Shown: in pieces, positions 1 through 7,949 of the stretch
Layout: each line of letters begins with the position of its first letter
Numbering within the stretch: the first letter of the stretch is position 1
Assembly (NCBI GenBank): GCA_012271135.1
Contig: JAAXGZ010000082.1
Span: 1 to 38,506 of the forward strand
Direction of reading: 5' to 3'
DNA from: Caldilineales bacterium
GTDB lineage: Bacteria; Chloroflexota; Anaerolineae; Caldilineales; Caldilineaceae
Length of the DNA stretch: 38,506 bases
Made by a program: the position numbers and the translations under genes
Notes under the pieces: model-generated
Told to the model about the DNA's origin: nothing
What the model saw: only the letters and a program-made list of their open reading frames with translations
Databases searched by the model: none

Positions 1-156
1 TCAACGAAAGTGAAACAGTGCCGCCGCGGCTACCGGCTGGCTGACCGGTACGGTTTATCCTATACTCACCGGATCGGCTCAATATCCCGCCGGCAATCCG
101 CTTCCACCTGCTCCGTGCCTCTCCACGCTCCTACGTCGCGCACTGCGGACACCGGC

Positions 157-1608
157 ATGCTTGCACGCCTGGCGGCCTTTAACCAGGCCCATGATCCGCG
201 TCTGCGCCAAGTCCTGCTTCGTTCGGCGGACGCCGCGCTGACGCTTTTGGCGTTCGTTCTGGCCTACATCGTCCGCTACCAGCTTGAATGGTTCAAGGAC
301 GTGGAACCGATCCACGTTCAGACGTTCCGGGCCTATCTGCCTTCCGCCCTGAGTTTGGTTGTGGTGCAGCTGGCAGCATTCCAGCTGGCCGGCGTTTATC
401 GCAATGGGCAGATACGGGGCTGGCTCCACGAAACCTGGACCGTTGCCAACGCTTCGACATTGACGATTCTGGTTCTCATCATGGGCCATCTATTCTTCAA
501 CCCCCAGCTCTACAGCCGGCTGGTCTTCCTCTACACAGCCATCATGATGACCGGCCTGCTGGGAGTCCTGCGGCTGGGTCTGTGGGCCGTGCGGCGGCTG
601 CTGTACAGCCATGGGCTGGGCCACGAAAAAGTCTTGCTGGTCGGAACCGGCGAACTGGGACTGATGTTGATGCGCAACATCGTGGCCCAGCCGGATCTGG
701 GTTGGCACCTGCTGGGCTTCCTGGATGAGGAAGGCGAGGCGCCCCCTCGCGACATCGGCCGGTTCCGCCTGCTGGGCTCCGTGTCGGACCTTCCCAGCGT
801 CCTGCGCGATCTCCGGCCCGACCGGGTCATCATCTGCCTGCCCCAAAGCCATGCGGAATTGCTCCAGCAGTCCCTCGAAACATGCCGCGACCAGGGCATT
901 CAGCCCCAGGTTGTGCCCAACCTGTTCCAGGTGACCCGGAACCAGATCAAACTGGACACCCTGCAGGGCGTGCCCCTCCTCAGCGAACAGCCCATCTCCA
1001 TCACCGGGTGGAACTACTGGCTCAAGCGCCTGGCGGATCTGGTTCTCTTTGTGATCCTGATGGTGCCGTCCCTGATCGTCGGCGCCGTGATTGCCGTTGC
1101 CATTAAGTTGGAGTCGGGCGGTCCCGTCATCTATACCCAGACGCGTGTCGGGCGCCACGGAAATCCCATTCGCGTGTTCAAGTTCCGCACCATGGTCAGC
1201 GACGCCGACGCCCGGCTCGACGAAGTGGCGGACCTCGACAATGCCCAGGGCATTTACTTCAAGATCAAGGACGATCCCCGCTGCACGCGGGTGGGACGGT
1301 TCCTGCGTAGCTTCAGTCTTGACGAGGTGCCCCAGTTCATCAACGTGGTCAGGGGCGACATGAGCTTCATTGGACCCCGTCCTGGGTTGCCGGCCGAGGT
1401 GGAGCGGTACGAACCCTGGCACCAGAAGCGGCTGGCCGTTTTTCCAGGCATCACGGGCCTGTGGCAGGTGTCGGGCCGCAGCGATCTGACATTCGACGAA
1501 ATGGTGCTGTTGGACATCTACTACGCCGAGAACTGGAACCTGGGCCTGGATCTGTCCATCGCCCTGCGCACGATTCCCACCGTGCTGCTGCGCCGCGGCG
1601 CGTATTGA
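157..1608 (+). CDS. Undecaprenyl-phosphate sugar-1-phosphate transferase (exopolysaccharide priming enzyme)
   Basis: A 483-residue polyprenyl-phosphate hexose-1-phosphate transferase that would start a surface polysaccharide repeat unit on the cytoplasmic face of the membrane. Four hydrophobic helices lie near residues 22-40, 60-80, 98-114 and 121-146. A Rossmann-like domain follows, with GTGELG near 163-168, then a fifth hydrophobic segment at 291-316. The C-terminal bacterial sugar transferase domain shows KFRTM (342-346), the acidic pair SLDE (387-390), IGPRPG (405-410) and PGITGLWQVSGR (430-441). Length and order are normal for the WcaJ/CpsE/WbaP type with CoA-binding-3 and Bac_transf domains. 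The frame stays open to position 10, but ATG at 157 puts the N-terminus just before the first helix as in the family. The next gene is 37 bp downstream on the same strand. The sugar (glucose or galactose) cannot be read from sequence. Confidence 0.9.
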   Translation: MLARLAAFNQAHDPRLRQVLLRSADAALTLLAFVLAYIVRYQLEWFKDVEPIHVQTFRAYLPSALSLVVVQLAAFQLAGVYRNGQIRGWLHETWTVANASTLTILVLIMGHLFFNPQLYSRLVFLYTAIMMTGLLGVLRLGLWAVRRLLYSHGLGHEKVLLVGTGELGLMLMRNIVAQPDLGWHLLGFLDEEGEAPPRDIGRFRLLGSVSDLPSVLRDLRPDRVIICLPQSHAELLQQSLETCRDQGIQPQVVPNLFQVTRNQIKLDTLQGVPLLSEQPISITGWNYWLKRLADLVLFVILMVPSLIVGAVIAVAIKLESGGPVIYTQTRVGRHGNPIRVFKFRTMVSDADARLDEVADLDNAQGIYFKIKDDPRCTRVGRFLRSFSLDEVPQFINVVRGDMSFIGPRPGLPAEVERYEPWHQKRLAVFPGITGLWQVSGRSDLTFDEMVLLDIYYAENWNLGLDLSIALRTIPTVLLRRGAY

Positions 1609-1645
1609 CCGCCACGGCAGCAGTTGCCCCATTCCGGTTGCCGCC

Positions 1646-2779
1646 ATGCGCATTCTCATTCTGATGTCCGACATCGGAGGCGGTCATCGCTCCTGCACCC
1701 TGGCCCTGCAACAGGAGTTCGCCCACTGGTTTCCGGGCGTCCACGAGGTGTTTTCGGTCGATGTCTTCAAGCAGTTCGCGCCTTGGCCCCTCAACTACGT
1801 CCCCCCGGCCTACAAGTACATTGCCAACAGGCTTCCCGGTTTTTGGCAGTGGGTCTTCAGCAACTACGGCTCCCTGATCACCGAAGAGCAGATGGCAACG
1901 TGGCTGGCCGGGTACCTGGAACCGTACTTCGAGCTCCTGTTCGACCGCATGCGCCCGGACCTGCTGGTCACCGTCAACCCGTTGCTGCATCCCACCGTCT
2001 TCCGGCATCTGCGGGCGACCGGACGCAACCTGCCGGTGGTATCCGTGGTCTCCGATCTGGTGACTCCGCATGGCTCGTGGTTTCATTCCGAACTGGACCT
2101 GTGCTGTGTGCCGACCGTCCAGGCTGCCGTAGCGGCCCGCAGGTATCGTGTGTCGGAGCGGAACGTGCGGGTCTACGGCCTGCCGGTCCGCAGGCAGTTC
2201 GTGGACGTCGAGGTTCGGGAGCGACGGGCGTGGAAGCAGTTGCTTGACATGGAGGAACAGCTGCCGCTTGTTCTTATCATTGGCGGCGGCGAGGGGTTTG
2301 GTACCATCGCCGCCTTGGTGGAACAACTGGTGGCATCCCGGCGGCGGAAGGCAATGCCCGACTGCCAGGTGGCGGTCATCTGCGGACGCAACAAGGCGCT
2401 GGCCCGGCGGCTTTCGCAGTCCTTCGGTACAGAACAGGTGCGTGTGCTGGGCTTCGTGACCGACATGCACGCCTGGATGGCCGCCAGCGATTGCGCGGTC
2501 ACCAAGGCCGGGCCGGGCACGATCATGGAAGCCGCGGCCATGGGCCTGCCCGTCATCCTGAGTGGTTTCGTCCCCGGTCAGGAAGCGGAGAACCCGGCTT
2601 TTGTGATCAGGCACGGCATGGGCACGTATGCCCCGTCGCCGGCGAGCCAGGTTTCCGTATTGACCGAGTGGTTGTCGGACGAACGGAAGCTGGGACGGTT
2701 TTCGGACGCCGCCCGCGCCACGGCCTGTGCCAGGGCTGGACAGTCCATCGTGGAGGAAGTGGATCGGCTTTTCGGGTAG
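1646..2779 (+). CDS. GT28 / MGDG-synthase-type glycosyltransferase
   Basis: A 377-residue GT-B fold glycosyltransferase. The N-terminus reads MRILILMSDIGGGHRS, the acceptor-side glycine loop typical of monogalactosyldiacylglycerol synthase and MurG-like enzymes. The C-terminal half has the nucleotide-sugar signature TKAGPGTIMEA followed by GLPVILS and PGQE. No signal peptide or clear transmembrane helix is seen, so it is probably a peripheral membrane enzyme using a UDP-sugar donor. It follows the sugar-phosphate transferase by 37 bp and probably shares its transcript. It could glycosylate a diacylglycerol (glycolipid) or a polyprenyl-linked intermediate; context favours envelope glycan or glycolipid synthesis. 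The ATG start has no strong Shine-Dalgarno, which fits translation from the upstream gene's mRNA. Confidence 0.85.
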   Translation: MRILILMSDIGGGHRSCTLALQQEFAHWFPGVHEVFSVDVFKQFAPWPLNYVPPAYKYIANRLPGFWQWVFSNYGSLITEEQMATWLAGYLEPYFELLFDRMRPDLLVTVNPLLHPTVFRHLRATGRNLPVVSVVSDLVTPHGSWFHSELDLCCVPTVQAAVAARRYRVSERNVRVYGLPVRRQFVDVEVRERRAWKQLLDMEEQLPLVLIIGGGEGFGTIAALVEQLVASRRRKAMPDCQVAVICGRNKALARRLSQSFGTEQVRVLGFVTDMHAWMAASDCAVTKAGPGTIMEAAAMGLPVILSGFVPGQEAENPAFVIRHGMGTYAPSPASQVSVLTEWLSDERKLGRFSDAARATACARAGQSIVEEVDRLFG

Positions 2780-2931
2780 GGACCAACGCGGGTGCGGGGT
2801 CCTGGGTACGTTGGCGGAACGATCCATAAGCATCCCGATCATGATCGCCAATCACCAGGCGGACTGGGGTCGGCCGCACTTCCCGCCTGAGTATGTGGCG
2901 GACGGATAGTTGCCGGTAGTCGTTGGGCCCC

Positions 2932-3678
2932 ATGAACCGCAGCCAGTTCGTCTTCGTCCTGCTGGTCAACGTCCTGGTGACAGTTTCGCTGGTGTCGGTT
3001 GGGTTCCTGCTGTACGAACACAGGTCGATTGGCCGGCAAATCGCAGCCGGGCCGGAAGAGCCGCAGGTGGCCATGCCGACCGAGCCGGTACCCACCGCAG
3101 TGCCAACCGTCGAGGCTGAGGAGGCGGTGGTCCAGGCCTCCGGTTTCGGCTCGCAGGCAGGTGGAGTTGCGACGGCCCCTCGCACCTATACCGTTCAGGC
3201 CGGCGATTCGCTGGGCGCCATTGCGGAGACGTTCGGTGTCAGCCAGGGAGTGCTGGCATCCGCCAACGGCATTGTCAACCCGGACTTGATCACGCCCGGT
3301 CAGATCCTGGTGATTCCATCCCCCGACGCTGTCGACGAGGGGAGTGGCTGGACGGCGACGGCCGACAGTTTTGCGATCGAGGTCCTGCACGCAGGGACCT
3401 ACGCCTCCGAAGTGATCGTCATTGTCAATGTCAGCGATCAACCCGTCTCCCTGGCCAATTGGACCGTGTCCACCAGCCTGGACGAGGAGTACCGCTTCGA
3501 CGCGATGGCTCCGCTCAGCCCCGGCGACAGCATTCGGCTCATGTCTCGCGCCGGGACGGACACCGCCTACGACAAGTTTTGGGGGCGAACCCCTCGCGAG
3601 TGGACGATCGGCACTACAATCATCTTTGCCGATGCCACCGGCGCGCAAGTTGTGCTGCTCGAGATTCGCCCATCCTAG
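2932..3678 (+). CDS. Membrane-anchored LysM protein with C-terminal lamin-tail-like domain
   Basis: A 248-residue protein with an N-terminal hydrophobic anchor (about residues 5-28), a Pro/Glu/Val-rich linker (40-82), one LysM module (about 84-130, from RTYTVQAGDSLGAIAE to GQILVIPS) and a C-terminal beta domain (about 145-246). That last part contains VNVSDQPVSLANWTVS and SPGDSIRL, resembling lamin-tail (LTD) immunoglobulin-like domains. LysM binds peptidoglycan or other GlcNAc polymers, so the protein likely sits outside the membrane against the wall. The first in-frame start is TTG at 2923, but ATG at 2932 directly precedes the anchor and is preferred. It lies in a polysaccharide gene block and may help fix polymer or envelope structures. 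Domain calls are by eye; LysM is secure, LTD is likely. Confidence 0.8.
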   Translation: MNRSQFVFVLLVNVLVTVSLVSVGFLLYEHRSIGRQIAAGPEEPQVAMPTEPVPTAVPTVEAEEAVVQASGFGSQAGGVATAPRTYTVQAGDSLGAIAETFGVSQGVLASANGIVNPDLITPGQILVIPSPDAVDEGSGWTATADSFAIEVLHAGTYASEVIVIVNVSDQPVSLANWTVSTSLDEEYRFDAMAPLSPGDSIRLMSRAGTDTAYDKFWGRTPREWTIGTTIIFADATGAQVVLLEIRPS

Positions 3679-3714
3679 ACTGCACGATTGCGGCCAGGTT
3701 TGCGAGGACAAACC

Positions 3715-4386
3715 ATGATCGAAGAAAACGGCTCGCCTTCCACAGCGCAGGGTAGTTCCCGCGGGGACCGCCAGAACACGGATGGTTCCAAACCAAGCCG
3801 ACAGGGACGCGGCAGGCGCCGTGCCAGCCGCACCACCAACCACCGCGAACAGACCGAAAACCGTTCCGGACAGCGTCGTCGTCGCAGCGGCCGGAGGCGG
3901 CAACGATCGGCTGCAGGTCGTTCGGATGGGCCGCGGCCGCAAGGCAGGCAGTCGTCGGCAGACCGTACCAGCCCGCGGCGATTCGATGGAGGCAGGCCAG
4001 AGAACTCGAACCGCGACAGCAGGACCAACCCCTCACCGCCGGGCAGGGGGCGGCGCAAGGGCAACAGTTCGCGGAACCGCCGGGGAACCGGGCCTCAGCG
4101 ACGACCTGAAACACGCGTCCAGCCGCCCCGAGAGCGTCGCGACGGCCACCGATCCAATGCCACTCGACGAGAAAAGAGCGCGCGCCAATCTGCTGCCGCG
4201 GCAGACAGGGAGGTCCGCAGGCAGATGGAGGCCATGCAGCCCGACCGGGACTATGTCGAACCGGTTCAGGTGTTCATTCACGAGCATGTGCAGCGACCTT
4301 CCTGGAGGGATTACGAAGATCGGGCGCCCCTCAAGCGACCGGTGTGGTTTACCCGTCTGGAGTCCGACGCCGACTTCGGCGGTTGA
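3715..4386 (+). CDS. Arg-rich low-complexity protein of unknown function
   Basis: A 223-residue protein whose first 170 residues are almost entirely Arg, Ser, Gly, Gln, Pro and Asn with runs such as GRGRRRASR and QRRRRSGRRRQR, predicted disordered and strongly basic. The last 50 residues are ordinary in composition (about 178-223, including YVEPVQVFIHEHVQRPSWRDY and RPVWFTRLESD) and probably form the conserved core. Such basic tails often bind RNA or DNA, but no known domain is recognised. ATG at 3715 with GCGAGG upstream is preferred to an in-frame TTG at 3688. A second frame (3782-4390) is also open across most of the gene because of the biased composition, so frame choice rests on start quality and the non-repetitive C-terminus. 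The gene sits 36 bp after the LysM gene. Confidence 0.6.
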   Translation: MIEENGSPSTAQGSSRGDRQNTDGSKPSRQGRGRRRASRTTNHREQTENRSGQRRRRSGRRRQRSAAGRSDGPRPQGRQSSADRTSPRRFDGGRPENSNRDSRTNPSPPGRGRRKGNSSRNRRGTGPQRRPETRVQPPRERRDGHRSNATRREKSARQSAAAADREVRRQMEAMQPDRDYVEPVQVFIHEHVQRPSWRDYEDRAPLKRPVWFTRLESDADFGG

Positions 4387-4455
4387 TTGAGACTGCGCGG
4401 GATCCGACTCGGGCGAGGGCTTCCAAGCCGCCAGTGCCGACTGCATGCGACCGCG

Positions 4456-5550
4456 ATGGTTGACGTCGCCTTCTATGTGGTTCTGGGGCTGGTTGCAGCC
4501 CTGGCCTCGGCCATGTTGTCGCCTGTCAGCGGCTGGTTGGGACGTACCTGGGGCCTGGTGGACAAACCGGGTGGCCGCCGGAAGCACCGGGGCGTCGTTC
4601 CGCGCACCGGTGGCCTGGCCCTTTGGGCATCCTTTACGCTGGTCCTTGGCCTTTACCTGATGGTGCGGGGGGCAGCCGGCCCGGAGTTGAGGGCATGGCT
4701 GCCGGTCAGCCATGATCCGCTGGAGGATCGGCGCATATGGGCTCTGCTGGGGGGCAGCGCCTTCTGTGCCGTCTGGGGTATTGTCGATGACCGTTTCGAT
4801 CTGGCTTCCCGGTGGCAGTACCTGATCCAGATTGGGGCCGGTCTGATTGCCATGGCCGGCCTGATCTTCATCAAGCACGTCAACAATCCACTGGGGCCGG
4901 GCTTTCTCTTCGGACCGGACGGGTTTCCCTGGTGGCTGGTGCTTGCCGTCACCGTCTTCTGGTTCATGGGGTGCATCAACACGGTCAACTGGCTTGACGG
5001 CCTAAGCGGACTGGCTGCCGGCGTATCGGCCATCCTGTGCGCCGTGCTGGTGGTCCACATGCTTTACGTGCTGCCGGAACCACAGGCTTCGGTAGCTGTG
5101 ATACCCGCGATCCTCCTGGGAGTCATTGTGGGCTTCCTGCCGGCCAACCTCTGGCGCCGGTCCCTGTTCATGGGCAGCAGCGGATCCTATTTTTTGGGCA
5201 ATGCGGTGGCCGCTGTCGGCATCATGGGAGGCGCCAAAATTGCCACTGTCATGATGGTGCTTGGCTTGCCCATTGTGGATGTGGCCTGGCTGATCTTCAG
5301 TCGGTTGCGCCGCGGTGTGGCGCCATGGACCTCCGGGCGCGATCACCTGCACTTTGTCCTGCTGGATCGCGGCGTGCCCGAACGGGCAATCGTACTCGCC
5401 TACTACCTCTTCTGCTGCTGCTTCGGCGCCCTGACGCTGTTGTTGGACGACCGGATCAACAAGCTGCTGGCCTTGCTGGCCTTGGGACTTGGTGCCGTGA
5501 CAGTAATGGCTTTGCTGGGCCGGGACTATTCCGAACCAAAGTCTGGATAG
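4456..5550 (+). CDS. MraY/WecA-family polyprenyl-phosphate sugar-1-phosphate transferase
   Basis: A 364-residue polytopic membrane protein with about ten hydrophobic helices. Family motifs include VDKPGGRRKH (35-44), the Mg-binding pair DD at 111-112, NTVNWLDGLSG (175-185) and the cytoplasmic loop WTSGRDHLHFVLLDRG (291-306). It should transfer a HexNAc-1-phosphate from UDP to undecaprenyl phosphate, as WecA does. Oddity: the motif usually written MGDSGS or GDTGS, whose Asp helps bind Mg in MraY, here reads MGSSGS (239-244), so an active-site acidic residue appears to be Ser. ATG at 4456 opens directly into the first helix; an in-frame TTG at 4387 would add 23 polar residues. It is the last gene of the plus-strand polysaccharide block. 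Either it is active with altered metal binding, or it is a non-canonical member. Confidence 0.85.
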   Translation: MVDVAFYVVLGLVAALASAMLSPVSGWLGRTWGLVDKPGGRRKHRGVVPRTGGLALWASFTLVLGLYLMVRGAAGPELRAWLPVSHDPLEDRRIWALLGGSAFCAVWGIVDDRFDLASRWQYLIQIGAGLIAMAGLIFIKHVNNPLGPGFLFGPDGFPWWLVLAVTVFWFMGCINTVNWLDGLSGLAAGVSAILCAVLVVHMLYVLPEPQASVAVIPAILLGVIVGFLPANLWRRSLFMGSSGSYFLGNAVAAVGIMGGAKIATVMMVLGLPIVDVAWLIFSRLRRGVAPWTSGRDHLHFVLLDRGVPERAIVLAYYLFCCCFGALTLLLDDRINKLLALLALGLGAVTVMALLGRDYSEPKSG

Positions 5551-5808
5551 GCAAAGTCCCGCGGGTCGGGGTTGGTCCGGCTCCATGCGGGGTGTGACCG
5601 GGGCTTGTCCACCTCCGCATTCGTGCGGCCAAAACCTTGATGCGAGATCCGGCCGCCCCTTGCTGTCCGGCCCGGTCCCATGGTTCCGCCGATCGGCGAA
5701 ATCCGAACCGCAGGTCGTCGTCAGGCAGGAGGCACCGAAACCAACGAGTCCTCACCGCGACCGGTTTGGGGAAATTGGCAAACCTTTATTGTTGTTGCAA
5801 TACTTTAT

Positions 5809-7209
5809 TTATGTCCAATCCAGGGTTGTCTCAGTGGACTGCAGACGACTGCGGACCTCCATGATGTCGCGCACCAGCTGCGGTTCTCCTGCTAGGCGCT
5901 GCTGCATCTGCCGAATTCCGTGGCTGATTGTTTTGTGATCCCTTCCCCCCAGCAGTCGGCCTGTGGCCTTGAGGGTCAGCTTCAGGTCCCGGTGCAGCAG
6001 GTACATCGCGGTCTGGCGGGCCCGTGAAGTGTTCCGGTTGCGGGCTGTGCCGATCAGATCCTCGACTTTGATGCCATAATTATCTGAAATTACTTTAAGC
6101 ATCAACTCTGGTTCGACCGGTTCCTTCTCAGGTGCCAGCGACTCGATGTGCTGTTCAACCTGATGCAGCGACAGGTCTCCGTTCTGCTGTCTCTGGATCA
6201 GGTTGAGGCGGTGCAGGACTCCTTCGAGTTCGCGGACATTGACGTAGGTCTGGAAAGCGATCGGCTGCAGCAGGTCCAACGTCAGGTCGTAGCCGAACAG
6301 CCGCGTCTTGGCTTCCAGGATCGCAAGTCGAGTTTCGGAGTCGGGGGCTTCGATGTCAACGACCAATCCACCCTCGAAGCGGCTTTGCAGGCGCTGCTCC
6401 AGGCCGTGGAGCTGGGAGGGTGGAACATCACTGGTGAGCACCACCTTTTTCCCCGCCGCATAGAGAGCGGCGAAAGTGTGGAACAGCTCTTCCTGGGTCT
6501 TTGCCTTGTTGGCCAGAAACTGAAGGTCGTCGATCAGCAGCAGGTCCACCTCGCGGTAGCGTCGACGGAACCGAGTCATCGCGTCCGCCGACCCTTTCCG
6601 ATGTCTAAGGGAGGCGACCAGATCGTTGGTGAACTGCTCACTGGAACAGAGGCACACGCGTGCCTGCAGGGACTGCGCCAGATGGCCTATGGCATGCAGA
6701 AGGTGGGTTTTGCCCAGGCCGGTGTTGGCATAGATGAACAGCGAGGGGGAATGGCTCGCCTCCAGGTTGACAATTTGCTTGGCAGCCGCACAAACCAGGC
6801 TGTTGTGGGGGCCAATTACGAGGGATTCGAACGTGTATGCCGGATTAAGGCGGTTGCCCCCTGCCGGCAACGATCCAGCCTGCTCCTCTGCTGGATGGGC
6901 TTGCGCGGCCAGCAATTCCAAGGGTGTTGCCGGCACCGCGGCGTCGGGCACGGCCGTGTCCAAGATCAGGTGTACGTCGACGTATTCCCCCAGCAGTTGC
7001 GCGAGGTGTTCCTTGAGCCATGGCCGCAGTCGGTTGCCCAGCAGATCCCGGGCTACCGAATTGGGTACCAGAAGCTTGAGCTCGCCGTCCTCGTAGGAGA
7101 AGAAGCGGCACGGACCGACGAGGGTGTCGTACTCGCTGGCAGTGAGCTGCAGGGCCAGTGCCGCCTGGGCTCTCTGCCAAGCCTGCCGGGCGTTGTTGCT
7201 GGAAACCAT
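5809..7209 (-). CDS. dnaA: Chromosomal replication initiator DnaA
   Basis: A 466-residue DnaA with all four domains: an N-terminal oligomerisation domain (about 1-85), a short linker (86-120), AAA+ ATPase (about 125-320) and a C-terminal DNA-binding domain (about 365-460). The Walker A region reads ANTGLGKTH (161-169), Walker B LLLIDDLQF (223-231), the sensor/arginine-finger region LTSDVPPSQL and LEQRLQSRFE (270-279), and the DnaA signature GGRDHKTISH (421-430). The start is ATG at 7209, preceded by AGGAAGG at close spacing; the frame remains open for 71 more codons upstream, but those do not look like DnaA. No dnaN, recF, gyrB or rpmH lies beside it: an unrelated plus-strand gene ends 258 bp beyond its stop and the upstream side is a long non-coding region. 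The usual GG before the P-loop is AN here, a mild variant. Confidence 0.95.
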   Translation of the reverse strand: MVSSNNARQAWQRAQAALALQLTASEYDTLVGPCRFFSYEDGELKLLVPNSVARDLLGNRLRPWLKEHLAQLLGEYVDVHLILDTAVPDAAVPATPLELLAAQAHPAEEQAGSLPAGGNRLNPAYTFESLVIGPHNSLVCAAAKQIVNLEASHSPSLFIYANTGLGKTHLLHAIGHLAQSLQARVCLCSSEQFTNDLVASLRHRKGSADAMTRFRRRYREVDLLLIDDLQFLANKAKTQEELFHTFAALYAAGKKVVLTSDVPPSQLHGLEQRLQSRFEGGLVVDIEAPDSETRLAILEAKTRLFGYDLTLDLLQPIAFQTYVNVRELEGVLHRLNLIQRQQNGDLSLHQVEQHIESLAPEKEPVEPELMLKVISDNYGIKVEDLIGTARNRNTSRARQTAMYLLHRDLKLTLKATGRLLGGRDHKTISHGIRQMQQRLAGEPQLVRDIMEVRSRLQSTETTLDWT

Positions 7210-7507
7210 CGACCTTCCTGAGGAAAGCTGCGACTGGCGAGCCTCTGCACATAATTCACTGGCTGCGAATCCGGTTCCGCGACCAGCCAGAAGGGGAGGC
7301 TGCGGCGCATCAACAGATCCCAGCCGGATGCCTGGCGGCGAACCACAACCAGGACGTGCCGACGGTTCTAAAATCAATGGCCCCTTCTGCCTGAGGCTTG
7401 CACTGTAGCACAAGGGACGCAAGCCGAATCAACACGTCAAAAGGGTTGCACGCACCGTCACGAGTCGTCCGGTGGCCAGCAGCATCCGAGTGCCAAAACG
7501 ACGTTAA

Positions 7508-7525
7508 TTTGTCGGCAACGACAAA
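7508..7525. repeat. Small GCAA-loop inverted repeat in the dnaA leader region
   Basis: TTTGTCG and CGACAAA form a 7-bp perfect stem around GCAA, followed on the plus strand by AAATA. It lies about 300 bp upstream of the dnaA ATG. It may be an operator or an RNA hairpin; on the minus strand it has no convincing U-tract, so a terminator is unlikely. Confidence 0.35.
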
Positions 7526-7764
7526 AAATAACCGTGTGTCAAGCAACCTGCCAGCCAACTGCCAAATCAGGTGTCCCGGCTACCTTGTGCCGAAGATTCG
7601 GCATGGATCATTACGCGAAACACCTGATCGCATGGACATGCGGCCGAATAAATCCATCAAGCGGTTGCAGAGCCTGTGCGACCAAGTGCGACGGCCTTCA
7701 CGCGCACAGTCATTCCAAGATTGCCCAGCCCATTCCAAGCTTTCCAAGCCTTGGCCGATAGGGG

Positions 7765-7808
7765 ATCCGAGTGCCCGGCCCGTGGTCCCACGGGCCGGGC
7801 ACTCGGAT
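7765..7808. repeat. Near-perfect 44-bp palindrome (21-bp arms, 2-nt centre)
   Basis: The left arm (7765-7785) begins ATCCGAGTGCCCGG and is matched without mismatch by the reverse complement in the right arm (7788-7808), with only TC between them. The arms are about 70% GC. There is no T-run immediately after the stem on either strand, so it is not a classical intrinsic terminator. It could still end transcription from the minus-strand sugar isomerase gene (stop 140 bp away), or serve as a protein-binding or cruciform site next to the AT-rich patch at 7809-7858. Confidence 0.85.
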
Positions 7809-7949
7809 GTTCAATGAAAAGTAATAGATGTTTTGTATACTAAATAAACTGTATGGAGACCTTTCGCCCGTACTGTTCGCACCGCCCAAATTCATGGAAA
7901 AGGGGGGACAAGTCGCGACAGGGTGCGCGGACGATTCAAAACAGACCGT

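Larger units (their letters stand above)
7210..7949. other. Long intergenic region upstream of dnaA
   Basis: About 740 bp without a convincing gene between the sugar isomerase stop and the dnaA start. It holds a small GCAA-loop hairpin (7508-7525), short reiterations of TTCCAAG near 7715-7750, a near-perfect 44-bp palindrome (7765-7808) and an AT-rich patch (about 7809-7858) containing TGTATACTAAATAAAC. No match to the TTATCCACA DnaA box was seen on either strand. It is probably the dnaA leader and promoter region. An origin function is possible but not supported by boxes. Confidence 0.6.

Noticed and set aside
490..1674. 394-residue open frame on the minus strand
   Set aside because: Antisense to the sugar-phosphate transferase, whose motifs are clear; long antisense frames are expected at this GC content.
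1451..2851. 466-residue open frame on the minus strand
   Set aside because: Antisense to the GT28-type glycosyltransferase; no domain seen.
5770..5820. AT-rich stretch at the 3' end of dnaA as a DNA unwinding element
   Set aside because: It is only about 40 bp, lies over the dnaA stop and has no neighbouring boxes or repeats.
7398..7817. 139-residue plus-strand frame upstream of dnaA
   Set aside because: It spans the palindrome arms and has no domain or ribosome site; composition resembles non-coding DNA.
7210..7949. Replication origin (oriC) upstream of dnaA
   Set aside because: I found no TTATCCACA-type boxes on either strand; the AT-rich patch and palindrome alone are not enough.
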